This document shows positions 24,962-33,565 of a stretch of 54,943 nt of DNA, one piece after another (position 1 is the first letter of the stretch; each line of letters opens with the position of its first letter). Under the pieces are notes generated by a model that saw nothing but the letters and a program-made list of their open reading frames with translations, ran no database searches and had not been told where the DNA came from. This DNA comes from an uncultured Oscillospiraceae bacterium (GTDB lineage: Bacteria > Bacillota > Clostridia > Oscillospirales > Ruminococcaceae), in NCBI GenBank assembly GCA_949298535.1, contig CASFXA010000094.1, positions 1 through 54,943 on the forward strand, given 5' to 3'. A program made the translations under genes and the position numbers.

Positions 24962-25371
24962 AAAAGCGTGCTTGGATCATTCCGGTGGTGCTGGTGGCGG
25001 TGATTGCTGTTTCCGCCGGAATCTGGCAGAGCAATCAGCCGCCAAAGTCCATTGGTTCTCTGTTGCAGCTAAAGGAGGGAACCTGGCCGGAGAATGATTA
25101 CACCCAGGGCGTGCCTCAGCCGGAGGGCGAGGTGGTCCGGGGATGGCTGGACCTGGAGGAAGGCTATTGCTATATCCAGATGACGGGGGTAGCGGATCCG
25201 GAGGGCTACCTGGAGCAGCTGTGCCAGGCTGGTTTTGAACAGGCGGCGGGGGCGTCGGAGGAGGCCTCCTCAGGCTACCTGATGACCAATGGAGAAAAGG
25301 CGGTCAGCGTCAGCTGGTCGGGAGAAGAGGGCGCCATGGGATTATATATTTCTCAAAAGGAGATTCCGTAA
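24958..25371 (+). CDS. Unknown secreted or membrane-anchored protein of the PadR cassette
   Basis: A 137-residue protein with a hydrophobic N-terminal segment (residues 5-23) and an acidic extracytoplasmic part with no family I recognise. It overlaps the HAAS gene by four bases and ends the operon. Gene order suggests it is the output or sensed component of the PadR-HAAS system. Not a lipoprotein: no lipobox cysteine follows the helix. Confidence 0.7.
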   Translation: MKKRAWIIPVVLVAVIAVSAGIWQSNQPPKSIGSLLQLKEGTWPENDYTQGVPQPEGEVVRGWLDLEEGYCYIQMTGVADPEGYLEQLCQAGFEQAAGASEEASSGYLMTNGEKAVSVSWSGEEGAMGLYISQKEIP

Positions 25372-25716
25372 AGAGAAGCCCTTTTCCTTTTTTCCAACGG
25401 AAAAAATAGGATGCCTTTTCCCTGAAAAGCGGCTTGGCCAATGAAAATGAAAAAGAGGGCGTTCCTGCCAAATAACGCGGGAACGCCCTTTTTATCCGGC
25501 ACAAAGCCGTCTTCAGAACAAGTTGGTCCAGCAGAAACAGGAGGCATTTTCGCCTGTATCAATGGGATAAACACAAGGGGGCGGCCCTTTCATCTCCGCC
25601 CCCACGGCTGCGGGCTGAAAAGAAAGGAGACGGCTCCTCAGGCAGCCGGAGGGGTCCCAAAGGGATCCATCTCCTTGTCTGCGGATTCCGGTTTCTTTTG
25701 CATCCCTGGGAAAGGC
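25372..25716. terminator. Gap containing a bidirectional terminator (25456-25493)
   Basis: GGGCGTTCC (25457-25465) pairs with GGAACGCCC (25480-25488), with TTTTT after it on the plus strand and CTTTTTC after it on the minus strand, so it can end both the PadR operon and tex. The rest of this 345-bp gap holds no gene I can support. Confidence 0.85.
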
Positions 25717-27861
25717 TTATTCCAATCCCTTCATGGTCAGGGAGATACGGCCACGCTTCAGGTCCACATCCAGCACCTTTACCTTTACCACATCCCCTAC
25801 CTTCACCACCTGGGAAGGATGCTTTACAAACCGTTCCGAAAGCTGGGAAATGTGAACCAATCCGTCCTCGTGAACCCCGATGTCCACAAAGGCGCCAAAG
25901 TCCAGGACATTGCGCACCGTGCCGGTGAGGATCATTTCCGGCTTTAAGTCCTCCATCTTCATCACATCGGTGCGGAGAATGGGGGGCGGCAGCTGGTCCC
26001 GGGGATCCCGTCCCGGCTTCATCAGCTCGTCGAGAATATCCCGGAGGGTGGGGACGCCAATTCCGGCTTCCTCTGCCAATCTTTCCAACCCTTGGTCCTT
26101 GGCTCGCTGGGGCAGGGTGGAGAGGGCTTCGGTGCCCACGTCCGCCAGCCGGAAGCCGCACCGCTCCAGCAGCAGGGAGGCCGCCTTGTAGCTCTCAGGA
26201 TGAACGGCAGTGGCGTCCAGAGGATTCTTCGCTCCGGGGATGCGGAGAAATCCTGCGCACTGCTCATAAGCCTTTTTCCCCAGTTTGGGCACTTTCAGCA
26301 GCTGAGAGCGGGCGGTGAAACCGCCGTTTTCCTCCCGATAGGCCACCACATTTTTGGCCACGGCGGCATTGATCCCCGCCACATGGCCCAGCAGCGAGAA
26401 GGAGGCGGTGTTCAGGTCCACCCCCACCGAGTTGACGCAGCTTTCCACCACGCCGCTGAGGGTGCTGTCCAGTCGGGCTTTGGGCATATCGTGCTGGTAT
26501 TGGCCGATGCCGATGGCTTTGGGGTCAATTTTTACCAGCTCCGCCAAAGGATCCTGGAGCCGCCGGGCGATGGAAACGGCGCTGCGGAGGGAGACGTCAA
26601 ACTGAGGGAATTCCTCGCTGGCCAGTTTGGAGGCGGAATAGACGGAGGCTCCCGCTTCGCTGACCACCATATAGGAAAGGGACAGGCCGCTTTCCCGGAT
26701 CAGATCCGCCACAAATTGTTCCGATTCCCGGGAGGCTGTGCCATTGCCGATGGAAATGACCGACACTCCATGTTTTTCAATGAGCTTTAAGAGGATCTTT
26801 TTGGCCTCAGCCACCTTGTTTTGGGGCGGAGTGGGATAGATAACAGTGGTGTCCAGCACCTTGCCGGTTTCGTCCACCACGGCGATCTTGCAGCCGGTGC
26901 GGTAAGCGGGATCCAGCCCCAGCACCACCCGGCCTTTTACCGGGGGCTGCATCAGCAGATGGTGGAGGTTTTCCCCGAATACTTTGATGGCCTGTTCGCT
27001 GGCAGCCTCAAAAAGGTCGGAAAAAGTTTCATTCTCCAGGGAGGGAGCCAGCAGACGCTTCCAGCTGTCCGCGGCAGCCTCCGCCACCGCCCGTCCGCAG
27101 GGATTTTTGGCAGTAACGGCATGGCGGCACAGCAGGGCCACCGCCCGGTCCCCATCCAGCTGAAGGGAAGCCTTCAGGGCCCCCTCCTTTACCCCCCGGT
27201 TGATGGCCAGCACCCGATGGGGCGCGATGCGCCCTACCGCTTCGGAGAAGTTGGCGTACATGGCGTAGGTAGCGCTTTCAGGGTCTCCTGTGACGGAGAT
27301 GACCCCCTGTTCCCGGATCAGTTGCCGCAGCTGCCCCCGGATGGCGGCGTCATCGGAAAGCTCCTCGGCGATGATGTCCAACGCCCCTCCCAGGGCTGCC
27401 TCCGGTGTTTCCACCCCTTTTTCCGTGTCCACATACTCCTGGGCCATCTTCAGCGGTTCCGCCAAAGTGTTTTGGGCGCGAATGGCTTCTGCCAAGGGGG
27501 CAAGACCTTTTTCCCGGGCGACGCTGGCCCGGGTTTTCCGCTTCTGCTTGTAGGGGCGGTACAGGTCCTCCACCTCCGCCAGGGTCCCGGCAGCGGCGAT
27601 GGCGGCGGATAACTCCGGGGTCAGTTTTCCCTGCTCCTCAATGGAGGAGAGGATCTCCTGCCGCCGCTTGTCCAGGTTCCGCAGATAGGTCAGCCGGTCA
27701 TCCAGGTCCCGCAGCTGGGCGTCGTCCAGGCTGCCGGTCATCTCCTTGCGATAACGGGCGATAAAGGGAATGGTGTTGCCGGCGTCAATGAGATCCACAG
27801 CGGCCTGCACCTGAGAAACCCGGAGGGAAAGCTCCCGGGAAAGCTGTTCAATCAGATTCAT
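25717..27861 (-). CDS. tex: Tex-family S1 RNA-binding protein
   Basis: A 714-residue cytoplasmic nucleic-acid-binding protein related to eukaryotic Spt6. Domains in order: N-terminal helical Tex region (1-190, with IPFIARYRKEMTGSLDD), YqgF-like RNase H fold (about 325-450, VLGLDPAYRTGCKIAVVDE), helix-hairpin-helix pair (about 490-560) and C-terminal S1 domain (about 640-712, LTGTVRNVLDFGAFVDIGVH). Length and order are standard. It is implicated in transcription and stress tolerance in other bacteria; its exact role is unsettled. The start at 27861 is preceded by AGAAAGGACCC on the minus strand. Confidence 0.95.
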   Translation of the reverse strand: MNLIEQLSRELSLRVSQVQAAVDLIDAGNTIPFIARYRKEMTGSLDDAQLRDLDDRLTYLRNLDKRRQEILSSIEEQGKLTPELSAAIAAAGTLAEVEDLYRPYKQKRKTRASVAREKGLAPLAEAIRAQNTLAEPLKMAQEYVDTEKGVETPEAALGGALDIIAEELSDDAAIRGQLRQLIREQGVISVTGDPESATYAMYANFSEAVGRIAPHRVLAINRGVKEGALKASLQLDGDRAVALLCRHAVTAKNPCGRAVAEAAADSWKRLLAPSLENETFSDLFEAASEQAIKVFGENLHHLLMQPPVKGRVVLGLDPAYRTGCKIAVVDETGKVLDTTVIYPTPPQNKVAEAKKILLKLIEKHGVSVISIGNGTASRESEQFVADLIRESGLSLSYMVVSEAGASVYSASKLASEEFPQFDVSLRSAVSIARRLQDPLAELVKIDPKAIGIGQYQHDMPKARLDSTLSGVVESCVNSVGVDLNTASFSLLGHVAGINAAVAKNVVAYREENGGFTARSQLLKVPKLGKKAYEQCAGFLRIPGAKNPLDATAVHPESYKAASLLLERCGFRLADVGTEALSTLPQRAKDQGLERLAEEAGIGVPTLRDILDELMKPGRDPRDQLPPPILRTDVMKMEDLKPEMILTGTVRNVLDFGAFVDIGVHEDGLVHISQLSERFVKHPSQVVKVGDVVKVKVLDVDLKRGRISLTMKGLE

Positions 27862-27892
27862 GAGAGAGGGTCCTTTCTGTTAATATGGAGGT

Positions 27893-27921
27893 ATTATAGC
27901 ACGAAACGGGGGCGGGGAAAA
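27893..27921 (-). promoter_or_regulatory. Extended -10 promoter of tex
   Basis: On the minus strand: TTTTCC (27921-27916), 17-bp spacer, TATAAT (27898-27893) preceded by GTGC. The weak -35 is compensated by the TG of the extended -10. Confidence 0.7.
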
Positions 27922-27995
27922 GAAAAACCCAGTGGACCATGGGGGAAAGGATAGAACTCCGCTGGGAGAACGGTTCCCCTGAAAAAGACGAAGAA

Positions 27996-28020
27996 GCGGC
28001 GGCAGCTGGGCTGCCGCCGC
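27996..28020 (-). terminator. Terminator of the MATE transporter gene
   Basis: GCGGCGGCAGC (27996-28006) pairs with GCTGCCGCCGC (28010-28020), a perfect 11-bp stem with a 3-nt loop, followed on the minus strand by TTCTTCGTCTTTTTC. Confidence 0.8.
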
Positions 28021-28100
28021 CTTTGAGCCGCCGGTGGCGGCTGACAATCGTTGAAAGTTATGGATCCCGGCTCAGGTTGGAATGGGATGCTCCCCTTGTC

Positions 28101-29450
28101 TCACCCCGCCGGAACTTCTTCCATGGGCGGGAACTTCAGCCTGGTCAAACAGAAGGCGAACAACAGGGAGCTGATGCCCCAGGTGAGAGGATAGGCCCAG
28201 TATACCACCTGGATGGTGGGGAAGATGCGGACGGTGACGGTGATATAGGTGATGCGCAAAGCACACCAGATGGCCAGCATGATGGCCATGGGGATGATGG
28301 GGCGTCCCATTCCCCGAAGGATACCGGCGCAGCAATGGGAAAAAGCAAGAAGGAAATAAAAGAGGGCCACCGTGCGGGCGTAATTGACGCCGTAAGCCAC
28401 CACCTCAGGCTGATGATTGAAGGCGGAGACAAAAACAGGGGAGAGCAGGAAGATCACCACTCCGATCCCCTCCGCCAAAAGGGGGCTGCACAGCAGGCCG
28501 AAGCGGATTCCCTTGCGCACCCGGTCGTATCTTTGGGCGCCGATATTCTGGCTGACAAAGGTGGAGAGGGCCAGCGCGAAGCAGGTGATGGGCAGAAAGG
28601 CGAAGCCCTCCACCTTGGCGTGAGCGCCGCAGCCGGCCATCGCGGCGGAGCCGAAGGCGTTGATGTTGGACTGGACGATGACGTTGGCCAGGGCGATGAC
28701 CGAGTTCTGCACGCCGGAGGGGATACCCAATCCCACCACCCGTTGAAGCATGGGCAGGTCGAAGCGCACCTGCCGCCACCGGACGCCATAGGCCTCCTTT
28801 GTGCGTCCCAGCTTACGGAAGGCCAACACAGCGCTGACCACCTGGCTGATGACAGTGGCCAAAGCGGCGCTGCCCACCCCTTGCTTGAGCACTGCCACAA
28901 AGAACAGATCCAGCACCACATTGACCGCTGAGGAGATGATGAGGTATTTCATGGGGCTGCGGCTGTCCCCCACCGACTGCAGGATGCCCGCGCCGATATT
29001 ATAGAGGACCACCGCGCTGCATCCCAAAAAGTAGACCCGGAAATAAAGCACCGAGCTGGACATGACATCCTCGGGGGTTCCCATCCAGCGGAGGATCTGA
29101 GGGCTGAGGGCCACCCCCAGCACTGTGAGGACCACGCCGCATCCGATGCCCAGAGCGACGGTGGTGTGAACCGCCCGCTCCAGACGTTTGGCGTCCTGGG
29201 CGCCGTAAAGCTGGGCGATGAGGACGCCGGCCCCCAAAGCCATCCCGTTGACGAACCCGATGAGGAGCATGATGAGGCTGCCGGAGGAGCCTACGGCGGC
29301 CAGGGCCTGTTCGCCGATGAAGTTGCCCACAATGAGGGAATCAGCGGCGTTGTACAGCTGTTGAAACAGATTGCTCAGGAAGATGGGAATCGCGAACAGC
29401 AGCATCTTTTTGGGGACGCTGCCCACTGTCAGGAGGTTGTGGTCCTGCAA
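28101..29450 (-). CDS. MATE-family multidrug/metabolite efflux protein
   Basis: A 449-residue membrane antiporter with twelve predicted helices in two similar halves. The opening LLTVGSVPKKMLLFAIPIFL and NAADSLIVGNFIGEQALAAV, plus the FVNGMALGAGVLIAQLYGAQ segment, match the MATE (DinF/NorM-like) fold. It uses an ion gradient to export organic cations or metabolites; substrate unknown. Its 3' end lies 239 bp before the tex start, with a terminator between, so it is a separate transcript. Confidence 0.93.
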   Translation of the reverse strand: MQDHNLLTVGSVPKKMLLFAIPIFLSNLFQQLYNAADSLIVGNFIGEQALAAVGSSGSLIMLLIGFVNGMALGAGVLIAQLYGAQDAKRLERAVHTTVALGIGCGVVLTVLGVALSPQILRWMGTPEDVMSSSVLYFRVYFLGCSAVVLYNIGAGILQSVGDSRSPMKYLIISSAVNVVLDLFFVAVLKQGVGSAALATVISQVVSAVLAFRKLGRTKEAYGVRWRQVRFDLPMLQRVVGLGIPSGVQNSVIALANVIVQSNINAFGSAAMAGCGAHAKVEGFAFLPITCFALALSTFVSQNIGAQRYDRVRKGIRFGLLCSPLLAEGIGVVIFLLSPVFVSAFNHQPEVVAYGVNYARTVALFYFLLAFSHCCAGILRGMGRPIIPMAIMLAIWCALRITYITVTVRIFPTIQVVYWAYPLTWGISSLLFAFCLTRLKFPPMEEVPAG

Positions 29451-29519
29451 GAACGATCATCGCCTTTTCACGTCAGAATAAAGGATACCGGCCCGAAAGC
29501 GCGGTATCTCCTGGCTCCC

Positions 29520-29525
29520 ATTGTA
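29520..29525 (-). promoter_or_regulatory. Possible extended -10 of the MATE gene
   Basis: TACAAT on the minus strand (29525-29520) preceded by CCGTGC. No good -35; the position about 17 bp upstream reads TGTACT. The neighbouring 29565-29617 stretch has TTTGGGA/TCCCAAA arms, a possible terminator of the antiporter gene. Confidence 0.35.
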
Positions 29526-29637
29526 GCACGGCGCAATAGAAAAGTACAGGGGTGTTTGCCAGCCTTTGGGATGGATTCCGTCGCCGCAAGCTCCGGAGAG
29601 GCGGATTGCTTCCCAAAGCCTGCGGATATGGATGGAA

Positions 29638-30831
29638 TCACGGGTTCTCTCCCGGCTCCTGCTGCAAAAGCCGCCGGTAGGTGGCGTCGATGGCAATAGC
29701 TCCCAAAGGCGCTGTAATAAGTATCGCCATCACTGCGGCAGTCAGCACCATTGGACCGCAGGCAAGACCCATGGCCAGAGGGACGCCGCCGATGGCCGCC
29801 TGGACGGTGGCTTTGGGGCAGTAGGCAACCATGGTGAACAGCCGCTCTCTGAGGGAAAGCCGGCTTCCGGCCACCGCGGTCAGCACTCCCGCCATCCGGA
29901 ACACCAGGGCCCCCAGGATCACCAGCACGACGGCTCCCCCTGCCAGCAGAGCATACCGGAGGTCCACGGCGGCCCCCACCAGCACAAAGAGCAGCAGCTC
30001 CGCCGCCACCCACAGCTTGCCGTATTTGGCGGAAAGACGCTGGGCCACTTCCCGGCGGCGCAGGCGAAGGGTGACCCCCAGGCTCATCACCGCCAGCAGG
30101 CTGGAGAAGCCCACCACTCCGGTGAGATGGTCCTCCGCCGTTACCAGCAGGAAAGAAATACTGAGAATAATCAGCACCTTCAGGCTGTCCCGGAGATGGA
30201 AGCGGCCAAACAGCAGGGAAAGCCCCAAACCACAAACCACGCCTCCGGCGGTTCCCAGGAGGATGGAAAGGGGGATCCGGGCAAAATCCAGGGGGGAAAC
30301 AGAGCCGCCGGAGGCTAAGCGTGTGAAGGCGCTGAACAGAACGATGACAAAGACGTCGTCCACCGAAGCCCCCGCCATTACCAGCTGGGGAACCCCGGCG
30401 GCCCGCCCCCAGCCTTCTTCCATCAGCCGCAGCATCCGTGGCACCACCACCGCCGGAGAGACCGACGCCAGCACCGTTCCCAAAATGGCCGCCTCCAGCG
30501 GGGACAGCCCCAGCAGAGGCGGGGCCAGCAGCAGAATGCCAATGATCTCAAAGGAGGCGGGAACAAAGCACATCAGCACAGCGGGACGTCCTACACGGCG
30601 CAGCTCGTCCAGCTCCAGATTCAGCCCCGCCCGGGTGAGAATGACAATGAGAGCGATTTTCCGAAGATCGGCGGAGATGCCCAGGATGGAGCTGTCCAGA
30701 AGATTCAGCAAACTGGGACCCAGCAGCATCCCCGTCAGCAGCATTCCCAATAATGGAGGCAGCTGCAGCCGGTGGAACAGTCCACCCAGAATCATTCCCC
30801 AGAGAAAAATGAGCGCGAGACTGAAAAGCAT
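29638..30831 (-). CDS. CPA-family cation:proton antiporter
   Basis: A 397-residue integral membrane protein with about twelve helices. The LTRAGLNLELDELRRVGRPA segment and the ASVDDVFVIVLFSAF motif, where an acidic DD pair lies within a helix, are typical of the NhaP/KefB-like (CPA1/CPA2) exchangers that move Na+ or K+ against H+. It lacks a C-terminal TrkA-N/C regulatory domain, so it is a short form. Adjacent MATE and antiporter genes on one strand suggest, but do not prove, linked ion and drug export. Start ATG 30831 on the minus strand. Confidence 0.92.
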   Translation of the reverse strand: MLFSLALIFLWGMILGGLFHRLQLPPLLGMLLTGMLLGPSLLNLLDSSILGISADLRKIALIVILTRAGLNLELDELRRVGRPAVLMCFVPASFEIIGILLLAPPLLGLSPLEAAILGTVLASVSPAVVVPRMLRLMEEGWGRAAGVPQLVMAGASVDDVFVIVLFSAFTRLASGGSVSPLDFARIPLSILLGTAGGVVCGLGLSLLFGRFHLRDSLKVLIILSISFLLVTAEDHLTGVVGFSSLLAVMSLGVTLRLRRREVAQRLSAKYGKLWVAAELLLFVLVGAAVDLRYALLAGGAVVLVILGALVFRMAGVLTAVAGSRLSLRERLFTMVAYCPKATVQAAIGGVPLAMGLACGPMVLTAAVMAILITAPLGAIAIDATYRRLLQQEPGENP

Positions 30832-30921
30832 GATCCAAAACCCCTTTTCAAGACAGATTTATATGCTGGAATTGTATATTTTAAATAAATATTCTTTTTT
30901 TCAGCAAAAAAACGGAGAATA

Positions 30922-30951
30922 TTGACAAGAAAAACCCGGTCATTATACAAT
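30922..30951 (+). promoter_or_regulatory. Promoter of the tandem membrane-protein genes
   Basis: TTGACA (30922-30927) with TACAAT (30946-30951), spacer 18 bp; an alternative TATACA (30944-30949) gives 16 bp. It lies about 95 bp before the first gene. Confidence 0.75.
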
Positions 30952-31044
30952 AAAGATACGGATACAGAAAATGGAAAGAATGAACGCCGAAAATGTCCCT
31001 TTGGATGAAAGCGACGGTTGACAGCTGGTCAGAAAGGAGGAGCT

Positions 31045-31476
31045 ATGAAGAACAAATCCCCCCTTGATGCGATTTTCCTGCTTTTGTTCCTGCTTTTTTT
31101 CGTGGCGTATGTGGTGGAGATCATCTGTTGGGAGATCCGCCAGCCTGACATGGAGGTCTATCTGCTGCGGCTCCTTTACCACTATGTCGTCCGGCCTCTG
31201 GGCTATCTGCTGTCAGGATACGCAGTCTCCTGGCTGCTGCTGGTGCCCCTGGCCGCAGCGCCATTTTCCCTCCCCCATGGGGCCCGGGCAGCGGCGTTCC
31301 TGGCGGCGGGACTGATGACGGCGGGCTACCTGGCCTTTGCCTGGTATTTGTGGAACGGCTCTGTGCCCATTCCCAGCACGATCCGGGAAATCCACGATGA
31401 AGCCTTTTTTATGGTGCTGCCGGGGCTTTTCCTCTGCGCCGCCCTCCGCCCCGGCCAGGGGAGAGAGGAGAACTGA
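31045..31476 (+). CDS. Four-helix membrane protein, first tandem paralogue
   Basis: A 143-residue protein with four predicted membrane helices (about 8-30, 52-75, 82-105 and 118-136). It opens MKNKSPLDAIFLLLFLLFF and ends with FFMVLPGLFLCAALRPG. No family recognised. It is clearly paralogous to the gene that follows: they share the start MKNKS-LD-IFL, WLLLVP, AGYLAF and the closing LPG--LCAALRPG block. ATG 31045 follows AGAAAGGAGG. Confidence 0.8.
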   Translation: MKNKSPLDAIFLLLFLLFFVAYVVEIICWEIRQPDMEVYLLRLLYHYVVRPLGYLLSGYAVSWLLLVPLAAAPFSLPHGARAAAFLAAGLMTAGYLAFAWYLWNGSVPIPSTIREIHDEAFFMVLPGLFLCAALRPGQGREEN

Positions 31477-31536
31477 GGGAGGATGCGCTTCTCTCCCAAA
31501 CAGAGGAAAAAGGCGGTTCGCCGGAAAGGAGCGGGT

Positions 31537-32010
31537 ATGAAAAACAAATCGCGTTTGGATGTGATTTTCCTTGTATTGTTTTTTCTGACATTGGGCCTTT
31601 ATTGGGCGGGATTTTCCTTTTGCGCTGCGCTGGATCCCTTTGAACCAGGAGAATTGGCGCTCCAGAGAGCCTATCAATACTGTCTGCGGCCCCTTCACTA
31701 TTTTTTCACCGGATACGCCGCAGCTTGGCTGCTGCTGGTGCCGGTTCTTCGCCGGCGTTTCTGTCTTCGTTCCCGGGCGCGGATGGCCGCCTCGGCGGTG
31801 AGCATATTGATGATGGCAGGATACCTGGCTTTCTCCTTTTATTTCTGGGTGTTTTTTGGAAAACATTCCTATGGCGCCCGGTTCCTTGTACTGTCCAGAG
31901 TATGGCTGAAGATCTATGAGGACGCCTTTTTTCTGGTTTTACCAGGAATTGTCCTCTGCGCCGCCCTCCGCCCCGGGCTGGAAGAAGGAGCCCGGCCGGA
32001 GGAAATCTGA
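31537..32010 (+). CDS. Four-helix membrane protein, second tandem paralogue
   Basis: A 157-residue paralogue of the previous protein, with the same four-helix layout and shared sequence blocks but a longer loop after the first helix and after the third. Start ATG 31537 (MKNKSRLDVIFLVLFF) has GAAAGGAG just upstream; an ATG at 31483 would add an 18-residue basic extension. The pair probably arose by local duplication. Function unknown; a two-component membrane complex is one possibility. Confidence 0.8.
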   Translation: MKNKSRLDVIFLVLFFLTLGLYWAGFSFCAALDPFEPGELALQRAYQYCLRPLHYFFTGYAAAWLLLVPVLRRRFCLRSRARMAASAVSILMMAGYLAFSFYFWVFFGKHSYGARFLVLSRVWLKIYEDAFFLVLPGIVLCAALRPGLEEGARPEEI

Positions 32011-32040
32011 ACAGGCAATCATTCCCCTCTGAAACGCAAA

Positions 32041-32093
32041 AAAGAGCTGATGACCCTGTGAATCCAATCACAGAAGTCATCAGCTCTTTGTTT
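32041..32093 (+). terminator. Terminator with nested stem after the tandem paralogues
   Basis: AAAGAGCTGATGAC (32041-32054) pairs perfectly with GTCATCAGCTCTTT (32076-32089), with an inner CTGTGA/TCACAG stem, followed by GTTT. It is symmetrical enough to work on either strand. Confidence 0.85.
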
Positions 32094-32605
32094 CCGAGCG
32101 GTTCGGGCTGTGGCCCAGGGAGAACTTCATTCCCTCACGGTGGGACATTATACCGCCGGAGCGGACAAAAAGCAAGAACTTTTTCTGATGCAGGGGGGAG
32201 AGGAGCGGAACCAGCGGCATATCCAGGGGGCGGCGCCTTTACCGCCGCCCCCCCCCTTTTGGCCGCCTTGGCGGCCAGAATCTTTTTCCTTATAAAATGG
32301 AAATCATCCCCGCCGAAAGCAGCGAGTGGATTGTCCGGCTTTACCCGGACAACCGGCGAGCGGGTGGTTTTGTTTCTGCCGAAGCAGAAGCAGAAAGCAT
32401 TCCCTCACCCGTTCCCCTTAAGCCTAAAAGGTACCAGCCAAAACAGCGGCAGGCTGTTTGCTGGACTAACCCACTCGCTATAGCCTCAACAACGGGTTTC
32501 CAAAGGGACGAGTCCCTTTGGGCGTATCCCCTGGTGACCTTTGGTACCAATCATACCTTTGGCTGTCCTCCCGCATCTCCTTGTCAGCTTTTGGATGCCT
32601 CCCCC
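32094..32605. repeat. Hairpin-rich noncoding block between convergent genes
   Basis: No gene supported. Two hairpins come first: GGGGGCGGC/GCCGCCCCC (32226-32234 with 32244-32252) and GGCCGCC-TT-GGCGGCC (32261-32276). Then AGCGAGTGG (32321-32329) pairs at long range with CCACTCGCT (32471-32479), enclosing three hairpins: TTGTCCGG/CCGGACAA (32331-32352), TTCTGC-CGAA-GCAGAA (32374-32389) and AAACAGC/GCTGTTT (32441-32459). A perfect palindrome CCAAAGGGAC-GA-GTCCCTTTGG follows at 32500-32521. It may be a dispersed palindromic repeat or a structured RNA. Confidence 0.6.
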
Positions 32606-33565
32606 TCAAAATTCCTCCTTGAGGCTGCGGAGAAACAGCTGTTCCAGGGCCTCCCGGGGGGCGGATGCTCCGTCCAGCACCTGGCGCACCGCGTCGCAGA
32701 TGGGCAGTTCCACCTGGTACCGCTGTTCCAGCAGGGCCAGGGCCCGGGCGGTTTCCACCCCTTCCGCCAGCTGGCCGAAGTCCCTGCCGGCGACAAAGGC
32801 TTCCCCGAAGGCCCGGTTGTGGCTGTGGGGGGAGAAGACGGTGGCCTCATAGTCCCCCAGATGGGCAAGGCCGTAGGCGCTGCGCCAGTCGCCTCCCATG
32901 GCCTGGATGAGCCGGGCGATCTCCCGTGCTCCCCGTGCCATAAGGGCTCCTTTCAGGGAGGAGAGCCCCAGGCCGTCCAGCATACCGGCGGCGATGCCGA
33001 CGACATTTTTAGAAGCGGCCCCTACTTCAGTCCCGATCAGATCGGTACCATAGTAAAAACGGATGAGGGATCCCCGGAAGGCTTCCACCAGGGAAGCGGT
33101 CACCTGTCGGTCCTGGGAGTCAATGACCATGCAGTTGGGAACGCCCCGGGTGAATTCCTGTACATGGCCGGGGCCTACCCATACTGCCACCGGCGTGTCC
33201 GGGGAGACAAATTCCCGCGCCACCTGGCTGAGGCGGCGGCCAGTGCCATTTTCAATCCCTTTCATACACAGGACGACAGGTTTGCCCCGGAGTTTTTCCG
33301 GGGGCAGCCTCTCCATCAGGTTTCGGAGGCTTTGGGCTCCCACGGAAATCACCAGAATTTCGCTGTCCTCCGCCGCGGCGTGAAGGCGGCTGGAAAAAGC
33401 TACCGTTTCAGGAAAGGTCACCAGACCGTTGGTTCTGGTTCGGCGCAGCTGTTCCAGGCGGGAGGAGCCTGGACGGCCCCAGAGGGTCACCTCATGGCCC
33501 AGGGTATCCAGATACCAGGCCAGAAAACCGCCCCAGCGGCCGCACCCCATCACCGTAATTTTCAT
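32606..33565 (-). CDS. gpsA: Glycerol-3-phosphate dehydrogenase [NAD(P)+] GpsA
   Basis: A 319-residue cytoplasmic enzyme that reduces dihydroxyacetone phosphate to sn-glycerol 3-phosphate for phospholipid synthesis. The N-terminal Rossmann motif is VMGCGRWGGFLA (GxGxWG), the catalytic lysine lies in GAASKNVVGIAAGMLDGLG, and CMKGIE and HLGDYEATVFSPHSHNRAFG match the family with small changes from the common ATKGIE and GAGDLxxT patterns. The start MKITVMG at 33565 is preferred (AAAGGATG upstream on the minus strand); 33577 would add four residues. Probably a single gene. Confidence 0.9.
   Translation of the reverse strand: MKITVMGCGRWGGFLAWYLDTLGHEVTLWGRPGSSRLEQLRRTRTNGLVTFPETVAFSSRLHAAAEDSEILVISVGAQSLRNLMERLPPEKLRGKPVVLCMKGIENGTGRRLSQVAREFVSPDTPVAVWVGPGHVQEFTRGVPNCMVIDSQDRQVTASLVEAFRGSLIRFYYGTDLIGTEVGAASKNVVGIAAGMLDGLGLSSLKGALMARGAREIARLIQAMGGDWRSAYGLAHLGDYEATVFSPHSHNRAFGEAFVAGRDFGQLAEGVETARALALLEQRYQVELPICDAVRQVLDGASAPREALEQLFLRSLKEEF

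Noticed and set aside
32341-32550. Small minus-strand frame in the hairpin block
   Set aside because: Falls within palindromes and has no ribosome site; better explained as noncoding.
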